Of a DNA stretch of 64,000 nt, positions 16,941 through 25,426 are shown in pieces (the first letter of the stretch is position 1; every line of letters starts with the position of its first letter). Both the position numbers and the translations under genes were made by a program. The notes under the pieces are model-generated. The model ran no database searches. It was not told the origin of the DNA and worked only from the letters and a program-made list of their open reading frames with translations. The DNA comes from Paenibacillus alba (lineage in GTDB: Bacteria; Bacillota; Bacilli; Paenibacillales; NBRC-103111): assembly GCF_013204855.1 (NCBI RefSeq), contig NZ_JABMKZ010000032.1:1-64000 (forward strand), in the 5' to 3' direction.

Positions 16941-18491
16941 ATGCACAAAAAGAAATGGACTTGGTGGGTATCCTCACTGCTTGCTCTTATGCTTATTACG
17001 CTAACAGGCTGCCAGACGGTACAAGGTTTAGACATCGCTGGAGTCATCAAAAATGATTGGTCTGTGACATCCTCCGAATCCAAAGGCTCGCTCCAAGTAG
17101 AGTTTCTGCCTGGCGATATCTCCAGGTTATCTGCGGATGAGCAAGAAGCGCTCAGCGCTCTGCAAAACGTGAAAATCGACCTCACCAACGTGAAGACACA
17201 AAATGCCACTCATCTATCGGCCGATGGTACGATTACATACAGCAAAGGGACAATTCCTTTCAAGCTCTCAACGGAAGGGACCAAGCTCCTGCTCAGCATC
17301 GATGGCGCTAAGAAACCGGTCGTGTTCGATCTGTTGGGCGGTTCCCAATTATCCTTCCTGCAATTGCTGCCTGAAGCGCTGCAAGAGCCATTCGGCAACA
17401 AAATCACAGAAATTAAGCCAGCGATTATTGGGCTTATTTTGGCAAATACGGCAAATCCGTCGAACGTTACTGTTGAATCCGTCACAGATACAGTTAACGG
17501 CGAATCCCTGTCTTTGCAAAAGGCTCATTTCCAGCTTACCGGCACAGAACTGGCCTCGCTTCTCAAAAAGCTGTTCAGCAACATTCTATCTGATGAAGCT
17601 GGACTGAAAGAGCTTATTAATCAATTGTACGACGTACTTTCTCCGGTTATTCAAGAACAAATCAACAATGGCGCTGCGGATTTCACTTTGAAAATCTTGA
17701 GCAACAAACAATTGGCTGTTGGGCTCGTGTATCCACGCGTTCGCGAATTTCTGGAGGAAATCTCGGCTTCCCTAGATGCCATGTTGGCTGGAGCTGGTTC
17801 CTTGGAGCAAGGTCATCTGCCCATTCAAGCCTTATTCAACAATAAATCCGCCGTGCAAATGGATATTTATGCTGATGCCGACAAGCAAGTTCGCAAGCAA
17901 GCCCTTTCCATGAGCTTACCGCTTCCGAATACGTCAGGTGCCTCCGGCCTTAAGCTTTCTTACGTTAGTGAAACCTGGAATATAAATAAGCCAGTTACAG
18001 CGGCATCCGTCGATATTTCAGGAGGAGCACTGCAAGTAGGGACGGAAGCTTCAGTGATCTACAGCTTCCTGAATAACTTGGATAAACAATCGCTGATCTA
18101 CACCTTGCTTAAAAATGATTTGAAGGTCACCAAGAAGCAAGTTAGCTTGAATACGACAGGACCTGCCACGGATACTCCTCAGCCATTTATTAATTCCGAT
18201 GGCTTCACGATGGTTCCGGTCCGATTCGTTTCTGAAACGCTTGGCGCTGAGGTCATCTGGAGCGGCGAACTGCAGCAAGTAACGATCAAGGACTTGTTAT
18301 CCGGCGCGACGATTGTTCTAAAGCTGGACAGCACCAATGCCAGTGTCAACGGCACGTCCACTAAGCTGGATAGCGCGGCAACGCTCCATAACGGCTCAAC
18401 GTTTGTGCCGATTCGTTTCATTGCCGAGCAGTTGGGCGGCGTCGTATCCTTCAACGACGACACCCGTGTCGTTACGATTAAGCGCGACTAG
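16941..18491 (+). CDS. Stalk-domain (copper amine oxidase N-like) lipoprotein, copy 1
   Basis: A 516-residue lipoprotein: signal peptide with lipobox LTGC near residue 23, a large central region of unknown function, and a C-terminal stalk domain repeat (FTMVPVRFVSETLGAEV and STFVPIRFIAEQLGG), abundant in Paenibacillus surface proteins. It is a clear paralogue of the 19185-20783 protein, sharing the N-terminus (WTWWVSSLLALMLITLTGCQT-like) and central GLKELINQLYDVL-type motif. AAGGAGTAGAT precedes both starts. Function unknown; exported and membrane-anchored. Confidence 0.85.
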   Translation: MHKKKWTWWVSSLLALMLITLTGCQTVQGLDIAGVIKNDWSVTSSESKGSLQVEFLPGDISRLSADEQEALSALQNVKIDLTNVKTQNATHLSADGTITYSKGTIPFKLSTEGTKLLLSIDGAKKPVVFDLLGGSQLSFLQLLPEALQEPFGNKITEIKPAIIGLILANTANPSNVTVESVTDTVNGESLSLQKAHFQLTGTELASLLKKLFSNILSDEAGLKELINQLYDVLSPVIQEQINNGAADFTLKILSNKQLAVGLVYPRVREFLEEISASLDAMLAGAGSLEQGHLPIQALFNNKSAVQMDIYADADKQVRKQALSMSLPLPNTSGASGLKLSYVSETWNINKPVTAASVDISGGALQVGTEASVIYSFLNNLDKQSLIYTLLKNDLKVTKKQVSLNTTGPATDTPQPFINSDGFTMVPVRFVSETLGAEVIWSGELQQVTIKDLLSGATIVLKLDSTNASVNGTSTKLDSAATLHNGSTFVPIRFIAEQLGGVVSFNDDTRVVTIKRD

Positions 18492-18617
18492 CCCACACAA
18501 TTTGAAGCTGATGGGCTTTCGTGTATACACCCTTTACGTGCGGCTGAATAGTCTATTAGGGAACCTAGGCAAACAGCCTGCTGCCCAGAGCAGCCGCACG
18601 GTAAAGGAGCTAACGTT

Positions 18618-19004
18618 ATGTATACGAATCCCATGCATCAGCAAGGTCATCAGGGTTATCCAGGTCATAGTCAGCAGGGGCAAGACTACCAAGGCCATGA
18701 GCATCAAGGACATCATGTCATCTACCAAGCTGAGCCAAACTGGCATCACATGTTAAGGCAAAAGAGAGATATGGTGATGGGCAGCCTGCACCCTCATGTT
18801 GGCCGGACCATTCATGTCACAACCCTAGATGGACATACGTATGAAGGTGTTCTGCTAAACGTCGATGGCCACCATGCTTACCTCCAAGCAACACCGTATA
18901 ATCAATATGACGGTCAGCACAGACCCCTTTATACACCTGCCCAGTATAATCAAATTATGACGCTCGTTCTGTTCGAGCTTTTGGTTATTGTTTTGCTTTC
19001 CTAA
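18618..19004 (+). CDS. His/Gln-rich small protein with LSm-like core
   Basis: A 128-residue protein. The first 45 residues are rich in His, Gln, Gly and Tyr (HQQGHQGYPGHSQQG). A central stretch GRTIHVTTLDGHTYEGVLL followed by VDGHHAYLQ resembles an LSm/Sm-type beta-barrel, and a hydrophobic tail (LVLFELLVIVLL) may be membrane-associated. AAAGGAG precedes the ATG. It is placed between two paralogous lipoproteins. A coat- or surface-related role is only a guess. Confidence 0.7.
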   Translation: MYTNPMHQQGHQGYPGHSQQGQDYQGHEHQGHHVIYQAEPNWHHMLRQKRDMVMGSLHPHVGRTIHVTTLDGHTYEGVLLNVDGHHAYLQATPYNQYDGQHRPLYTPAQYNQIMTLVLFELLVIVLLS

Positions 19005-19007
19005 TGG

Positions 19008-19057
19008 AAAGCTCGCCCTCGTCCGGTCCTCTACACCGGCGAGCGGCGAGCTTTTTT
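19008..19057 (+). terminator. Rho-independent terminator
   Basis: AAAGCTCGCC and GGCGAGCTTTTTT pair around an inner CCGGT/ACCGG stem. It ends the 18618-19004 gene. Confidence 0.85.
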
Positions 19058-19184
19058 ATTGTTTCTCCCACCATTTGGTTAATTTTACTGGTTTAAGCGC
19101 ATCTTTTACCCTTCGCCTGCGTATAATCTATCACTGCTATTTTCACTAGCTATTATAGTAATAGATAAGGAGTAGATTTGAGAG

Positions 19185-20783
19185 ATGCAAAAAAAGAAAT
19201 TGACTTGGTGGATCGCCGCCACATTAGTTCTGATGCTGTTTGCCTTAACGGGTTGCCAAACCATACAAGGGCTGGATGTGACACAAGCGATTCAGAACAA
19301 CGCCCTTGTTCAATCCGCTGAGTCCAAAGGGTCGCTTCGTCTGGAGCTTGTCCCCAACCATACAAGTTCGCTGACAGCAGGCGATAAAGCGATATTGGAA
19401 GTCCTGAAAGATGTGAAATTAGAGTTAAACAACGTTAGCATGCAGGACAAACGGATTATATCCGTTGACGGTGCCCTCACTTACAGCAAGGGTTCGATTC
19501 CTTTTCAGGCAAGCTTGAATGAAACGAAGTTCGCGCTCCAAATTGAAGGGGCCAAAAAGCAAATTTTCTTTGATTTGGCCAAAGCACAAGGAGGCTCTTT
19601 TCCTACTGAGCTTACATCCAGCGTTCAAAAACAGCTGATGGATACAAGAGACGTTCTTGCACCAGCCTTGACGAAATTCATTATCGCCAATGCGCCAAAT
19701 CCGAAACAAATTTCCGTCTCATCGGTTTCTGAGCAAGTTTATTCCGAGACACTTTCCTTGCAGAAGCTGCATGTGGAGATTAAGGGCAGCGAGCTTGTCC
19801 AGCTCTTAAAAGAATTCCTGACCAGCATCCTCGCCGATGAGAAGGGCATGAAGGAATTGCTCGGGCAGCTCTATGATGTTCTGGTTCCGATTATCAAGGA
19901 GCAGATGAAAGCTTCAGATGAAGATGAAGATGATGAGTTCTCCTCTCCGTTCCCTGATTTAATGAGGGCTTATCTCGATAATAAAACATTAGCTGTCGAA
20001 TTTGCTTTTACAACGATCCAACAAGGTCTGCAGAAATGGCTCAAGGACTGGGATACAACGGTAGCGTCTGCGATTTCTTCCTCAAAGGATCCCCAAGCCC
20101 AAGCCTTCCTGAGCGATAAAACAGTGCTGAAAACTGACTTGTTCGTGGACAGTGATAAGCAGATTCGCAAAGTACGGGCAGAGCTTTCGTTCCCAATTAC
20201 CGATGCAAGCACGGGGATAAGTGAAGTTAAACTCACTTATGTCAATGACATATGGAATATCAATAAGCCTGTAAAAGCACACCTGATTACGCCCGCTAGC
20301 GACGCCGTGGATCTTATCGAGGCAAAAGCCGAAAGCACCTCGATTCTCAGCTTTTTCAAAAAGGATTCGCAAGCTTATTCTTTTTTGAGAAACGATTTGC
20401 AAGTGGCCAAGAGGGAAGTTCATTTGCTGATGAGTCCGTCCGAGGATGACAACTCCTCCTATGATGCCAGCCATCCCTATATTAATGCCGATAATGTGTC
20501 CATGCTGCCTGTCCGTTTCATTACGGAGAGACTCGGTGCGGAAGTGAAATGGAACAAAGAAACCAAGCAAATAACGGTCACGGATGCGCTGACAGAGAAA
20601 ACGATTATTCTCGAGCTGAACAGCCAGTCTGCCCAAGTGAACGGTGTGGCCGTTGCCCTAGACAGCGCTCCGGTTCTGAAGAATGGCGCAACCTTCGTTC
20701 CGCTTCGTTTCATAGCTGAGCAGCTAGGCTGCAAGATTGAATTTGACAACAATACGCACAGTGTCACGTTGACTAGGCACTAA
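19185..20783 (+). CDS. Stalk-domain lipoprotein, copy 2
   Basis: A 532-residue paralogue of the 16941-18491 protein, with lipobox LTGC, the same unknown central domain (GMKELLGQLYDVLVPII), an inserted acidic run (EDEDDEF) near residue 250, and the C-terminal stalk repeats SMLPVRFITERLGAEV and TFVPLRFIAEQLG. GCGTATAA and AAGGAGTAGAT occur at similar positions upstream of both copies, so the duplication seems to have included the control region. Confidence 0.85.
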   Translation: MQKKKLTWWIAATLVLMLFALTGCQTIQGLDVTQAIQNNALVQSAESKGSLRLELVPNHTSSLTAGDKAILEVLKDVKLELNNVSMQDKRIISVDGALTYSKGSIPFQASLNETKFALQIEGAKKQIFFDLAKAQGGSFPTELTSSVQKQLMDTRDVLAPALTKFIIANAPNPKQISVSSVSEQVYSETLSLQKLHVEIKGSELVQLLKEFLTSILADEKGMKELLGQLYDVLVPIIKEQMKASDEDEDDEFSSPFPDLMRAYLDNKTLAVEFAFTTIQQGLQKWLKDWDTTVASAISSSKDPQAQAFLSDKTVLKTDLFVDSDKQIRKVRAELSFPITDASTGISEVKLTYVNDIWNINKPVKAHLITPASDAVDLIEAKAESTSILSFFKKDSQAYSFLRNDLQVAKREVHLLMSPSEDDNSSYDASHPYINADNVSMLPVRFITERLGAEVKWNKETKQITVTDALTEKTIILELNSQSAQVNGVAVALDSAPVLKNGATFVPLRFIAEQLGCKIEFDNNTHSVTLTRH

Positions 20784-20796
20784 TTATTTTCCTTCT

Positions 20797-20845
20797 AAGC
20801 TCGCTCTCGTGTGGTCTATCCGACCAAGACGGAGCGAGCTTTTTT
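20797..20845. terminator. Bidirectional terminator
   Basis: AAGCTCGCTC and GAGCGAGCTT pair around a TGGTC/GACCA inner stem with a T run. It serves the lipoprotein gene and the convergent deaminase gene, whose stop codon touches the T run. Confidence 0.85.
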
Positions 20846-22200
20846 CATGAATGGATGAATCTCTCGTAGGAATCCTGGCAGGCAAGTGCCAGATCTTCCT
20901 CATCGGTACGGGTCAGCCTGCCGTTCTCGACGACGACCTGCCCATTGATAAGAGTATAATCCACTGGCCGTTTGAGCCCTACGGTCCCTAGCCAGGACTT
21001 CGGATCCGTCAGAGTGCCCACCGCATCCATCTGGTCGACGCGCACCATGAACAGGTCCGCTGCTTTGCCTACCTCAAGGGAGCCGATATCGGTTCTGCCT
21101 AGAATTGCGGCCCCGCCACGCGTGGCTACCTTCAGTAGATCATAGCCTGTTGGTGCTTGACTACTAGACTGCAGTCTATGCAAAAGGTAAGACACCCGCA
21201 GCTCCTCCAGCAGGTTGGACCCGTCATTAGAAGCACTGCCATCTACCGCTAAGCCAACGGGAATGCCCATTGCCAGCATTTCCGGGACTCGCGCGATACC
21301 GGATGAAAGCTTCATATTCGAAATCGGGCAATGGGCGATGCCGGTTCGGGTCTGAGCGAGCAGCTTCAACTCCTCGTCGTTGAAATGAATCCCGTGCGCA
21401 TACCACACATCTGGACCTAGCCAGCCCAGACTTTCCATATAAGCCAAGGGCCTCATACCGTACCGCTCCAGCGTGTAGGCTTCTTCGTTCTTCGTCTCCG
21501 CCAGATGCGTGTGAAGCCGCACTCCTTTGGCTCTCGCGAGCTTCGCTGACTCCCGCATGATATCTGCGGATACGCTGAACGGCGAACATGGCGCCAGCAC
21601 CACCTGCCTCATGGAGCCTGCACCCGGATCATGGAAAAGATCAATAAGCCGCTCACTATCGGCTAGAATCGTAGTCAGATCCTGCACCACGCTCATCGGC
21701 GGCAGCCCTCCATGATCTTTCCCCAGCGTCATAGAGCCTCGGGAAGCGATGAATCGAATGCCCAACCGCTCGGCAGCCTCGAACTGCCTGTCGATGAAAT
21801 GTGCGCTGTTTGCCTGAGGAAACACATAATGGTGGTCGAACACGGTTGTACAGCCGTTTTTCATCAGATCGGCAATCCCTGTGAGTGAGCTGTGGTACAC
21901 CGCATCCGGCGTAAGTCCCTTCCATATCTCGTACAGATAACGGAGCCAGTCGAATAGCTCCAGCTTCTGCACCTGCGGCAGGTTGCGTGTGAACGTTTGG
22001 TACAGATGATGATGTACATTAATCAGACCAGGGTAAACGAACATCTGAGAGGCATCGATAACTTGATCGGCCTCATCTGCATCAGGCCCTATCTTCGTTA
22101 TCCGATTCCCCTCAATAAGGATATTAGCCCCTTCCAGCACCCGGTCCTCTGCGTCTACGGTTACAATCGCCTTGGCATTGCGTATTAGTAATGAACCCAT
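20845..22200 (-). CDS. Amidohydrolase, 8-oxoguanine deaminase-like
   Basis: A 451-residue amidohydrolase-superfamily enzyme. The metal-binding HxH-type motif is NVHHHLYQTFTRNLPQ and the conserved GCTTVFDHHYVFP follows. Later ligands are HTHLAET and YAHGIHF, with the catalytic Asp in AVDGSASNDGSNLL. These match the 8-oxoguanine deaminase group (related to hydroxyatrazine hydrolases and guanine deaminase), which converts 8-oxoguanine to urate. ATG at 22200 follows AAGGAGG; an open frame upstream runs through the riboswitch terminator and is not coding. Regulation is by the purine riboswitch just upstream. Confidence 0.8.
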   Translation of the reverse strand: MGSLLIRNAKAIVTVDAEDRVLEGANILIEGNRITKIGPDADEADQVIDASQMFVYPGLINVHHHLYQTFTRNLPQVQKLELFDWLRYLYEIWKGLTPDAVYHSSLTGIADLMKNGCTTVFDHHYVFPQANSAHFIDRQFEAAERLGIRFIASRGSMTLGKDHGGLPPMSVVQDLTTILADSERLIDLFHDPGAGSMRQVVLAPCSPFSVSADIMRESAKLARAKGVRLHTHLAETKNEEAYTLERYGMRPLAYMESLGWLGPDVWYAHGIHFNDEELKLLAQTRTGIAHCPISNMKLSSGIARVPEMLAMGIPVGLAVDGSASNDGSNLLEELRVSYLLHRLQSSSQAPTGYDLLKVATRGGAAILGRTDIGSLEVGKAADLFMVRVDQMDAVGTLTDPKSWLGTVGLKRPVDYTLINGQVVVENGRLTRTDEEDLALACQDSYERFIHS

Positions 22201-22233
22201 CCTATCTTCCTCCTTCATACAAATAAAGGAACC

Positions 22234-22343
22234 AAAAAAATCCCAACCAACAAACACAATATATGAAAACATATACTGTGTTCGTAGTTAGGATTTAGGT
22301 TCCCAGTAGAGCCCCCGAACCAAATTATCGAGGTTATACGAAC
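22234..22343 (-). promoter_or_regulatory. Variant purine (guanine-class) riboswitch with ON-type terminator
   Basis: Aptamer at 22343-22280. P1 is GTTCGTA with TACGAAC. J1/2 is TAA. P2 is CCTCGA with TCGGGG. L2 is AATTTGG. J2/3 has CTCTAC, P3 is TGGGA with TCCTA, L3 contains CCTAAA, and J3/1 is AC with C at the specificity position. The terminator 5' arm (22294-22270) reuses the P3 and P1 3' strands and pairs with 22265-22240 over 25 pairs with one bulge, then a T run. Ligand binding should therefore prevent termination and switch the deaminase gene on. J2/3 and L3 each look one base shorter than in the xpt and add aptamers. Confidence 0.88.
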
Positions 22344-22378
22344 TATGAAATTATATCTTGCTGCAAATAAGTAGCCCC

Positions 22379-22408
22379 AGTATAGAGGATTTAACGGCTG
22401 TCCGTCAA
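22379..22408 (-). promoter_or_regulatory. Sigma-A promoter of the riboswitch-deaminase unit
   Basis: On the minus strand TTGACG (22408-22403) and TATACT (22384-22379) are separated by 18 bases, placing transcription start about 30 bases before the aptamer. Confidence 0.65.
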
Positions 22409-22597
22409 TCGTTTCCGATGACAAAAAAACGCTTCATCTTCGGCATTTTTGATAAGAAATGAATTTTTGGTGAAAATGGAATAAGCTTCCCACTAAATGG
22501 ATATATTAACAAAGCTGCGTTAACAAGCTGTCCGGATCCATGTGATTCCGAAGAACAGACGCGCAGGCACAAATTATTGTTGGAGGTTTATGTCTAC

Positions 22598-22798
22598 ATG
22601 GAAACAGGTACAGTGAAATGGTTTAATGCAGAAAAAGGTTTTGGTTTTATTGAAATGGAAGGCGGTAAGGATGTATTCGTTCACTTCAGCGCCATTACGG
22701 GAGAAGGCTTCAAGAGCCTGGATGAAGGCGAACGCGTACAATTTGAAGTTACGCAAGGTAACCGCGGACCGCAAGCTGAAAATGTAGTCAAGCTGTAG
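22598..22798 (+). CDS. Cold-shock protein (CspA/B family)
   Basis: A 66-residue single cold-shock domain with both RNA-binding motifs, KGFGFI (RNP1) and VFVHF (RNP2). It acts as an RNA chaperone. GGAGG lies 11 bases before the ATG. The 370-base gap upstream also holds the deaminase leader, leaving a leader of up to about 190 bases, usual for csp genes. It is followed at 66 bases by a YdjO-type gene, a common pairing. Confidence 0.95.
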   Translation: METGTVKWFNAEKGFGFIEMEGGKDVFVHFSAITGEGFKSLDEGERVQFEVTQGNRGPQAENVVKL

Positions 22799-22864
22799 TC
22801 CTTCACCACATATTGCTATAAACTGCTTGCGAGTCTGAGTCTAATATGACAAGGAGGAGTTCGA

Positions 22865-23065
22865 TTGTACTTTTCAAAGAAATCGTTGGAACCTGTTCCT
22901 GAAGAGCAAACCAGCATCTGGACCTGCAGCACGGAACAGTGCTCATGTTGGATGAGGGATAACTTTTCATTCGCGGATAGTCCGGAATGTCCAATTTGTC
23001 ATTCATCCATGGTCAAGGATTTAAAGATGCTCCCAACCTTATCGAACACAAGCAGCAGGCGATGA
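22865..23065 (+). CDS. ydjO: YdjO-family cold-inducible Cys-rich protein
   Basis: A 66-residue protein with a probable zinc site: C-x4-C-x-C in WTCSTEQCSCWMR and CPICHSSM. The pattern WxC-x4-C-x-xW...CPxC matches B. subtilis YdjO. TTG start with AAGGAGGAG 5-8 bases upstream. Function unknown. Position after a cold-shock gene agrees with the family name. Confidence 0.82.
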   Translation: MYFSKKSLEPVPEEQTSIWTCSTEQCSCWMRDNFSFADSPECPICHSSMVKDLKMLPTLSNTSSRR

Positions 23066-23131
23066 ACGTTGTATCCGAAGCCCTTACTTCTCCTACATGG
23101 AGTCGTGAGGGCTTCTCTTCGGTTGCAAACC

Positions 23132-23162
23132 GTAAAAGGACTCCCAGAAGGAGTCCTTTTAC
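23132..23162. terminator. Bidirectional terminator
   Basis: GTAAAAGGACTCC and GGAGTCCTTTTAC form a 13-base-pair stem with a 5-base loop, between the convergent ydjO and YflT-family genes. Confidence 0.9.
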
Positions 23163-23168
23163 TCACTT

Positions 23169-23549
23169 TTATAAAATAGTCCGTTGAAAATCTTCGGTGC
23201 TGTACGAATTCACTTCTGTTGTTGGTGTAGCCAACACAAGGATTTTCCCCTTATCCAGCTCACCCTCCAGCCGGCTAGCCTCTACCTCGGGCACGCCAAG
23301 TGCTTTCATCTTGGCCCGCAGCTCATCGCCGCGAGAACGGAAGAGATTCGCGATAGAGGTAATCACACCTTCCTCAGCCATCGTGATCTTCTCGGCACCT
23401 GTGTAATTCGCTACGAAGTCTGTACCTTCGGCACTATGCGTCAGCACATAGATGTGATCCCGTTCAAAGCCTTCCCTGTACAACTGCTGCACCTTGCTCT
23501 GCGCTTCTTGAAGATTCGCCGTCACACTCACTCTAGTATAAGTATTCAT
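23169..23549 (-). CDS. General stress protein 17M (YflT) family
   Basis: A 126-residue protein with the YflT/DUF1269-like general-stress domain (EAQSKVQQLYREGFERDHIYVLTHS, split here as EGFERDHIYVLTH; and GVPEVEASRLEGELDKGKIL). B. subtilis YflT is a sigma-B controlled protein of unknown biochemistry. GAGGAGG precedes the ATG. It lies 56 bases after the DUF1328 gene on the same strand, probably one transcript from the sigma-B-type promoter at 23.84 kb. Confidence 0.85.
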   Translation of the reverse strand: MNTYTRVSVTANLQEAQSKVQQLYREGFERDHIYVLTHSAEGTDFVANYTGAEKITMAEEGVITSIANLFRSRGDELRAKMKALGVPEVEASRLEGELDKGKILVLATPTTEVNSYSTEDFQRTIL

Positions 23550-23605
23550 GATTATTCCTCCTCTTTCGCATCTTATTTATAAGGTTGAAGCGGTGGTCAA
23601 CGGAA

Positions 23606-23770
23606 CTAAATACGGCTGCGTCTGCCGAAAATCAGGGATACCACGAACATAATCAAGAAGACAAAGAATAAAACTTTGGCAATCCCTACTGCTGCTGAGA
23701 CAATCCCAAAAAATCCGAAAACACCAGCTACGAGCGCAATGATGAGAAACATAATGGCCCAACCCAACAT
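23606..23770 (-). CDS. DUF1328 (YtjA-family) small membrane protein
   Basis: A 54-residue protein of two hydrophobic helices, starting MLGWAIMFLIIALVAG and ending FGRRSRI. It matches the DUF1328 family (E. coli YtjA), small stress-linked membrane proteins. GAGAGGGT precedes this ATG; a longer frame upstream would overlap the promoter. The gene leads the YflT-family gene. Confidence 0.85.
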   Translation of the reverse strand: MLGWAIMFLIIALVAGVFGFFGIVSAAVGIAKVLFFVFLIMFVVSLIFGRRSRI

Positions 23771-23823
23771 AGGAAACACCCTCTCTTTACTTTCAATTTG
23801 TGTTGATCTTGCTATGTCTTTTA

Positions 23824-23849
23824 TTACCCGCTTGGCCCCGCTGTGAAAC
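23824..23849 (-). promoter_or_regulatory. Sigma-B type promoter (DUF1328-YflT unit)
   Basis: Minus strand reads GTTTCA, 14 bases, GGGTAA, matching the sigma-B consensus GTTTAA-N12-15-GGGTAT. It lies about 54 bases before the DUF1328 start. Confidence 0.75.
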
Positions 23850-23871
23850 ATGTCTTATTCAAATAATGAGG

Positions 23872-24435
23872 CTATTCTTCTTCTGGGCTTCTATCTGAAC
23901 TTCGTTCTAAGCCTTGCTGCTCCAGCCTTTCCATTCTTTGATCGAGACGTTCCAGCAGAGTTTTCAACTCGATATTCTCCTGTTCGGCGCGATAGTTAAT
24001 GGCAAAATCAAGGATGGCCTCCTGCTTATCCCTCGCTGCTTGGCGGTTCTGGCTCATTAGAATGACAGGGGCTTGGAAGGCCGCAATACAGGACAAAATC
24101 AAATTGAGCAGAATGAATGGCGGCTTATCATAAGCGATTGCCGTAAGATTAATAGCCATCCAACCCAGTAGGAATAAGCTGAATAGCACAATAAATGTCC
24201 AGCTCCCGCCGAAAGTCGCGATATTGTCAGCTAGACGATCCGCCCATGATGCTTTCTTCTCTTGCTGCTGCGTCAAATGCGATTTGATGTTGCCTTGATA
24301 CTCTCTAACCATCAGCTTAATTCGGTCTAGCTGTTCCATGTCCAGCTGGGTGCTCTGATCCTGCTCCAATTCCTGCACCAGCTGCTCCGGTGTGCAAGCT
24401 CCGCTTATTTCCTCTCGATCCAGCTCTTCGCTCAT
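23872..24435 (-). CDS. DUF1003 membrane protein
   Basis: A 187-residue protein. The N-terminal 70 residues are charged and cytosolic, followed by two membrane helices (SWTFIVLFSLFLLGWMAINL and ILLNLILSCIAAFQAPVILM) and the family motif SQNRQAARDKQ. A C-terminal coiled coil (LLERLDQRMERLEQQ) ends it. DUF1003 proteins are of unknown function. AAGAAGGG precedes the ATG. It sits in a cluster of sigma-B-type genes. Confidence 0.85.
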   Translation of the reverse strand: MSEELDREEISGACTPEQLVQELEQDQSTQLDMEQLDRIKLMVREYQGNIKSHLTQQQEKKASWADRLADNIATFGGSWTFIVLFSLFLLGWMAINLTAIAYDKPPFILLNLILSCIAAFQAPVILMSQNRQAARDKQEAILDFAINYRAEQENIELKTLLERLDQRMERLEQQGLERSSDRSPEEE

Positions 24436-24480
24436 TTCAATTCCCTTCTTTCTATGTCCAAGGTACGCGCTACTTCTTAC

Positions 24481-24506
24481 TTAAACCTTCCGCCAGCTTG
24501 TGAAAC
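24481..24506 (-). promoter_or_regulatory. Possible sigma-B promoter of the DUF1003 gene
   Basis: Minus strand GTTTCA is followed after 14 bases by GTTTAA, which deviates from GGGTAA at two positions. Weak evidence by itself. Confidence 0.35.
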
Positions 24507-24529
24507 AACCTTATATTCAGAACAAAAAA

Positions 24530-24562
24530 CCGCCTTTGATGATTACTATCATCAAAAGCGGT
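24530..24562 (-). terminator. Terminator of the kinase-methyltransferase operon
   Basis: ACCGCTTTTGATGAT and ATCATCAAAGGCGGT pair with a 4-base loop and end in a T run on the minus strand, directly after the CheR-type gene. Confidence 0.88.
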
Positions 24563-24565
24563 GCG

Positions 24566-25426
24566 TTATTTCTTCCGATAAATGCGTTCCTGAGGGGCGA
24601 ACTCATCATAGTTCACGCCTTCCGGTATGAACAGAATGGATTCCTTATTGCCTAATCCCAGAAAGCCTCCCGACGTTAAGCTGTCATAGAAGAGGCTGTG
24701 TACCTTCTTCTGCAGCTTGTTGTCGAAATAGATCATCACATTGCGGCAGAGGATGACATGGAACTCATTGAACGAGCCGTCTGTCACCAGATTATGCTGA
24801 GCAAAAATAAGATTTTCCTTCATCAATGGCTGGAAATAGGCATATTGATGGTCCGTCATGTAGTACTCGGAGAACGCTTTTTCGCCGCCGGAATCCAGAT
24901 AATTCTTGGTGAAGGCTTGCATCTGCTTCAGCGGGAAAGCTCCCTTTTGCGCGGATTCAATCGCTTTCTCATTCATATCCGTCGCATAAATCCGCGTTTT
25001 CTCCGCCAATCCCTCCTCCTGCATAAGGATGGCCATCGAGTACACTTCCTCACCCGTTGCGCAGCCAGCATGCCAGATTCGAATCTCGGGATACTGCCGC
25101 AACTCGGGAACCACATACGTACGGAAAGCACGAAAGAAGCTAGGATCTCTGAACATTTCGGTCACTCGGATCGACAAGTCATTCAACAGCAGATCCACAA
25201 AACCGGGTTCATGCAATATTTTTTCTAAAACAGCCGTAACCGTCGGCAGCTTCTCTGCTCTCATCCGATTGATAATTCGCCTGCGCAGCGAGGAGCGCAC
25301 ATAATGGCGAAAATCGAAGCCATACATTTGATACATGCCTTCCAACAGCAAGTTTATTTCAACATTTTGCAGTTCTTCATTGTAAGACAGCTCGTTCAAT
25401 TCGCCGGGCTCATCCGTGTGATTCAA
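24566..25426 (-). CDS. rsbM: CheR-type protein methyltransferase (RsbM-like)
   Basis: A 286-residue S-adenosylmethionine-dependent methyltransferase: CheR N-domain (FDFRHYVRSSLRRRI), SAM-binding WHAGCATGEEVYSMAI, ATDMNEKAIESA and CRNVMIYFD. No chemoreceptors are nearby. It overlaps the stop of a CHASE3 hybrid kinase, which in B. cereus is RsbK, methylated and restrained by the CheR-type RsbM. TTG overlapping the kinase TGA was chosen, with AGGTGAAG upstream; an ATG nine codons earlier is possible. The symbol is by synteny. Confidence 0.8.
   Translation of the reverse strand: MNHTDEPGELNELSYNEELQNVEINLLLEGMYQMYGFDFRHYVRSSLRRRIINRMRAEKLPTVTAVLEKILHEPGFVDLLLNDLSIRVTEMFRDPSFFRAFRTYVVPELRQYPEIRIWHAGCATGEEVYSMAILMQEEGLAEKTRIYATDMNEKAIESAQKGAFPLKQMQAFTKNYLDSGGEKAFSEYYMTDHQYAYFQPLMKENLIFAQHNLVTDGSFNEFHVILCRNVMIYFDNKLQKKVHSLFYDSLTSGGFLGLGNKESILFIPEGVNYDEFAPQERIYRKK

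Noticed and set aside
24566..25426. Chemotaxis locus
   Set aside because: The CheR-type protein has no receptor, CheB, CheA or CheW nearby; the overlap with a CHASE3 hybrid kinase fits RsbM instead.
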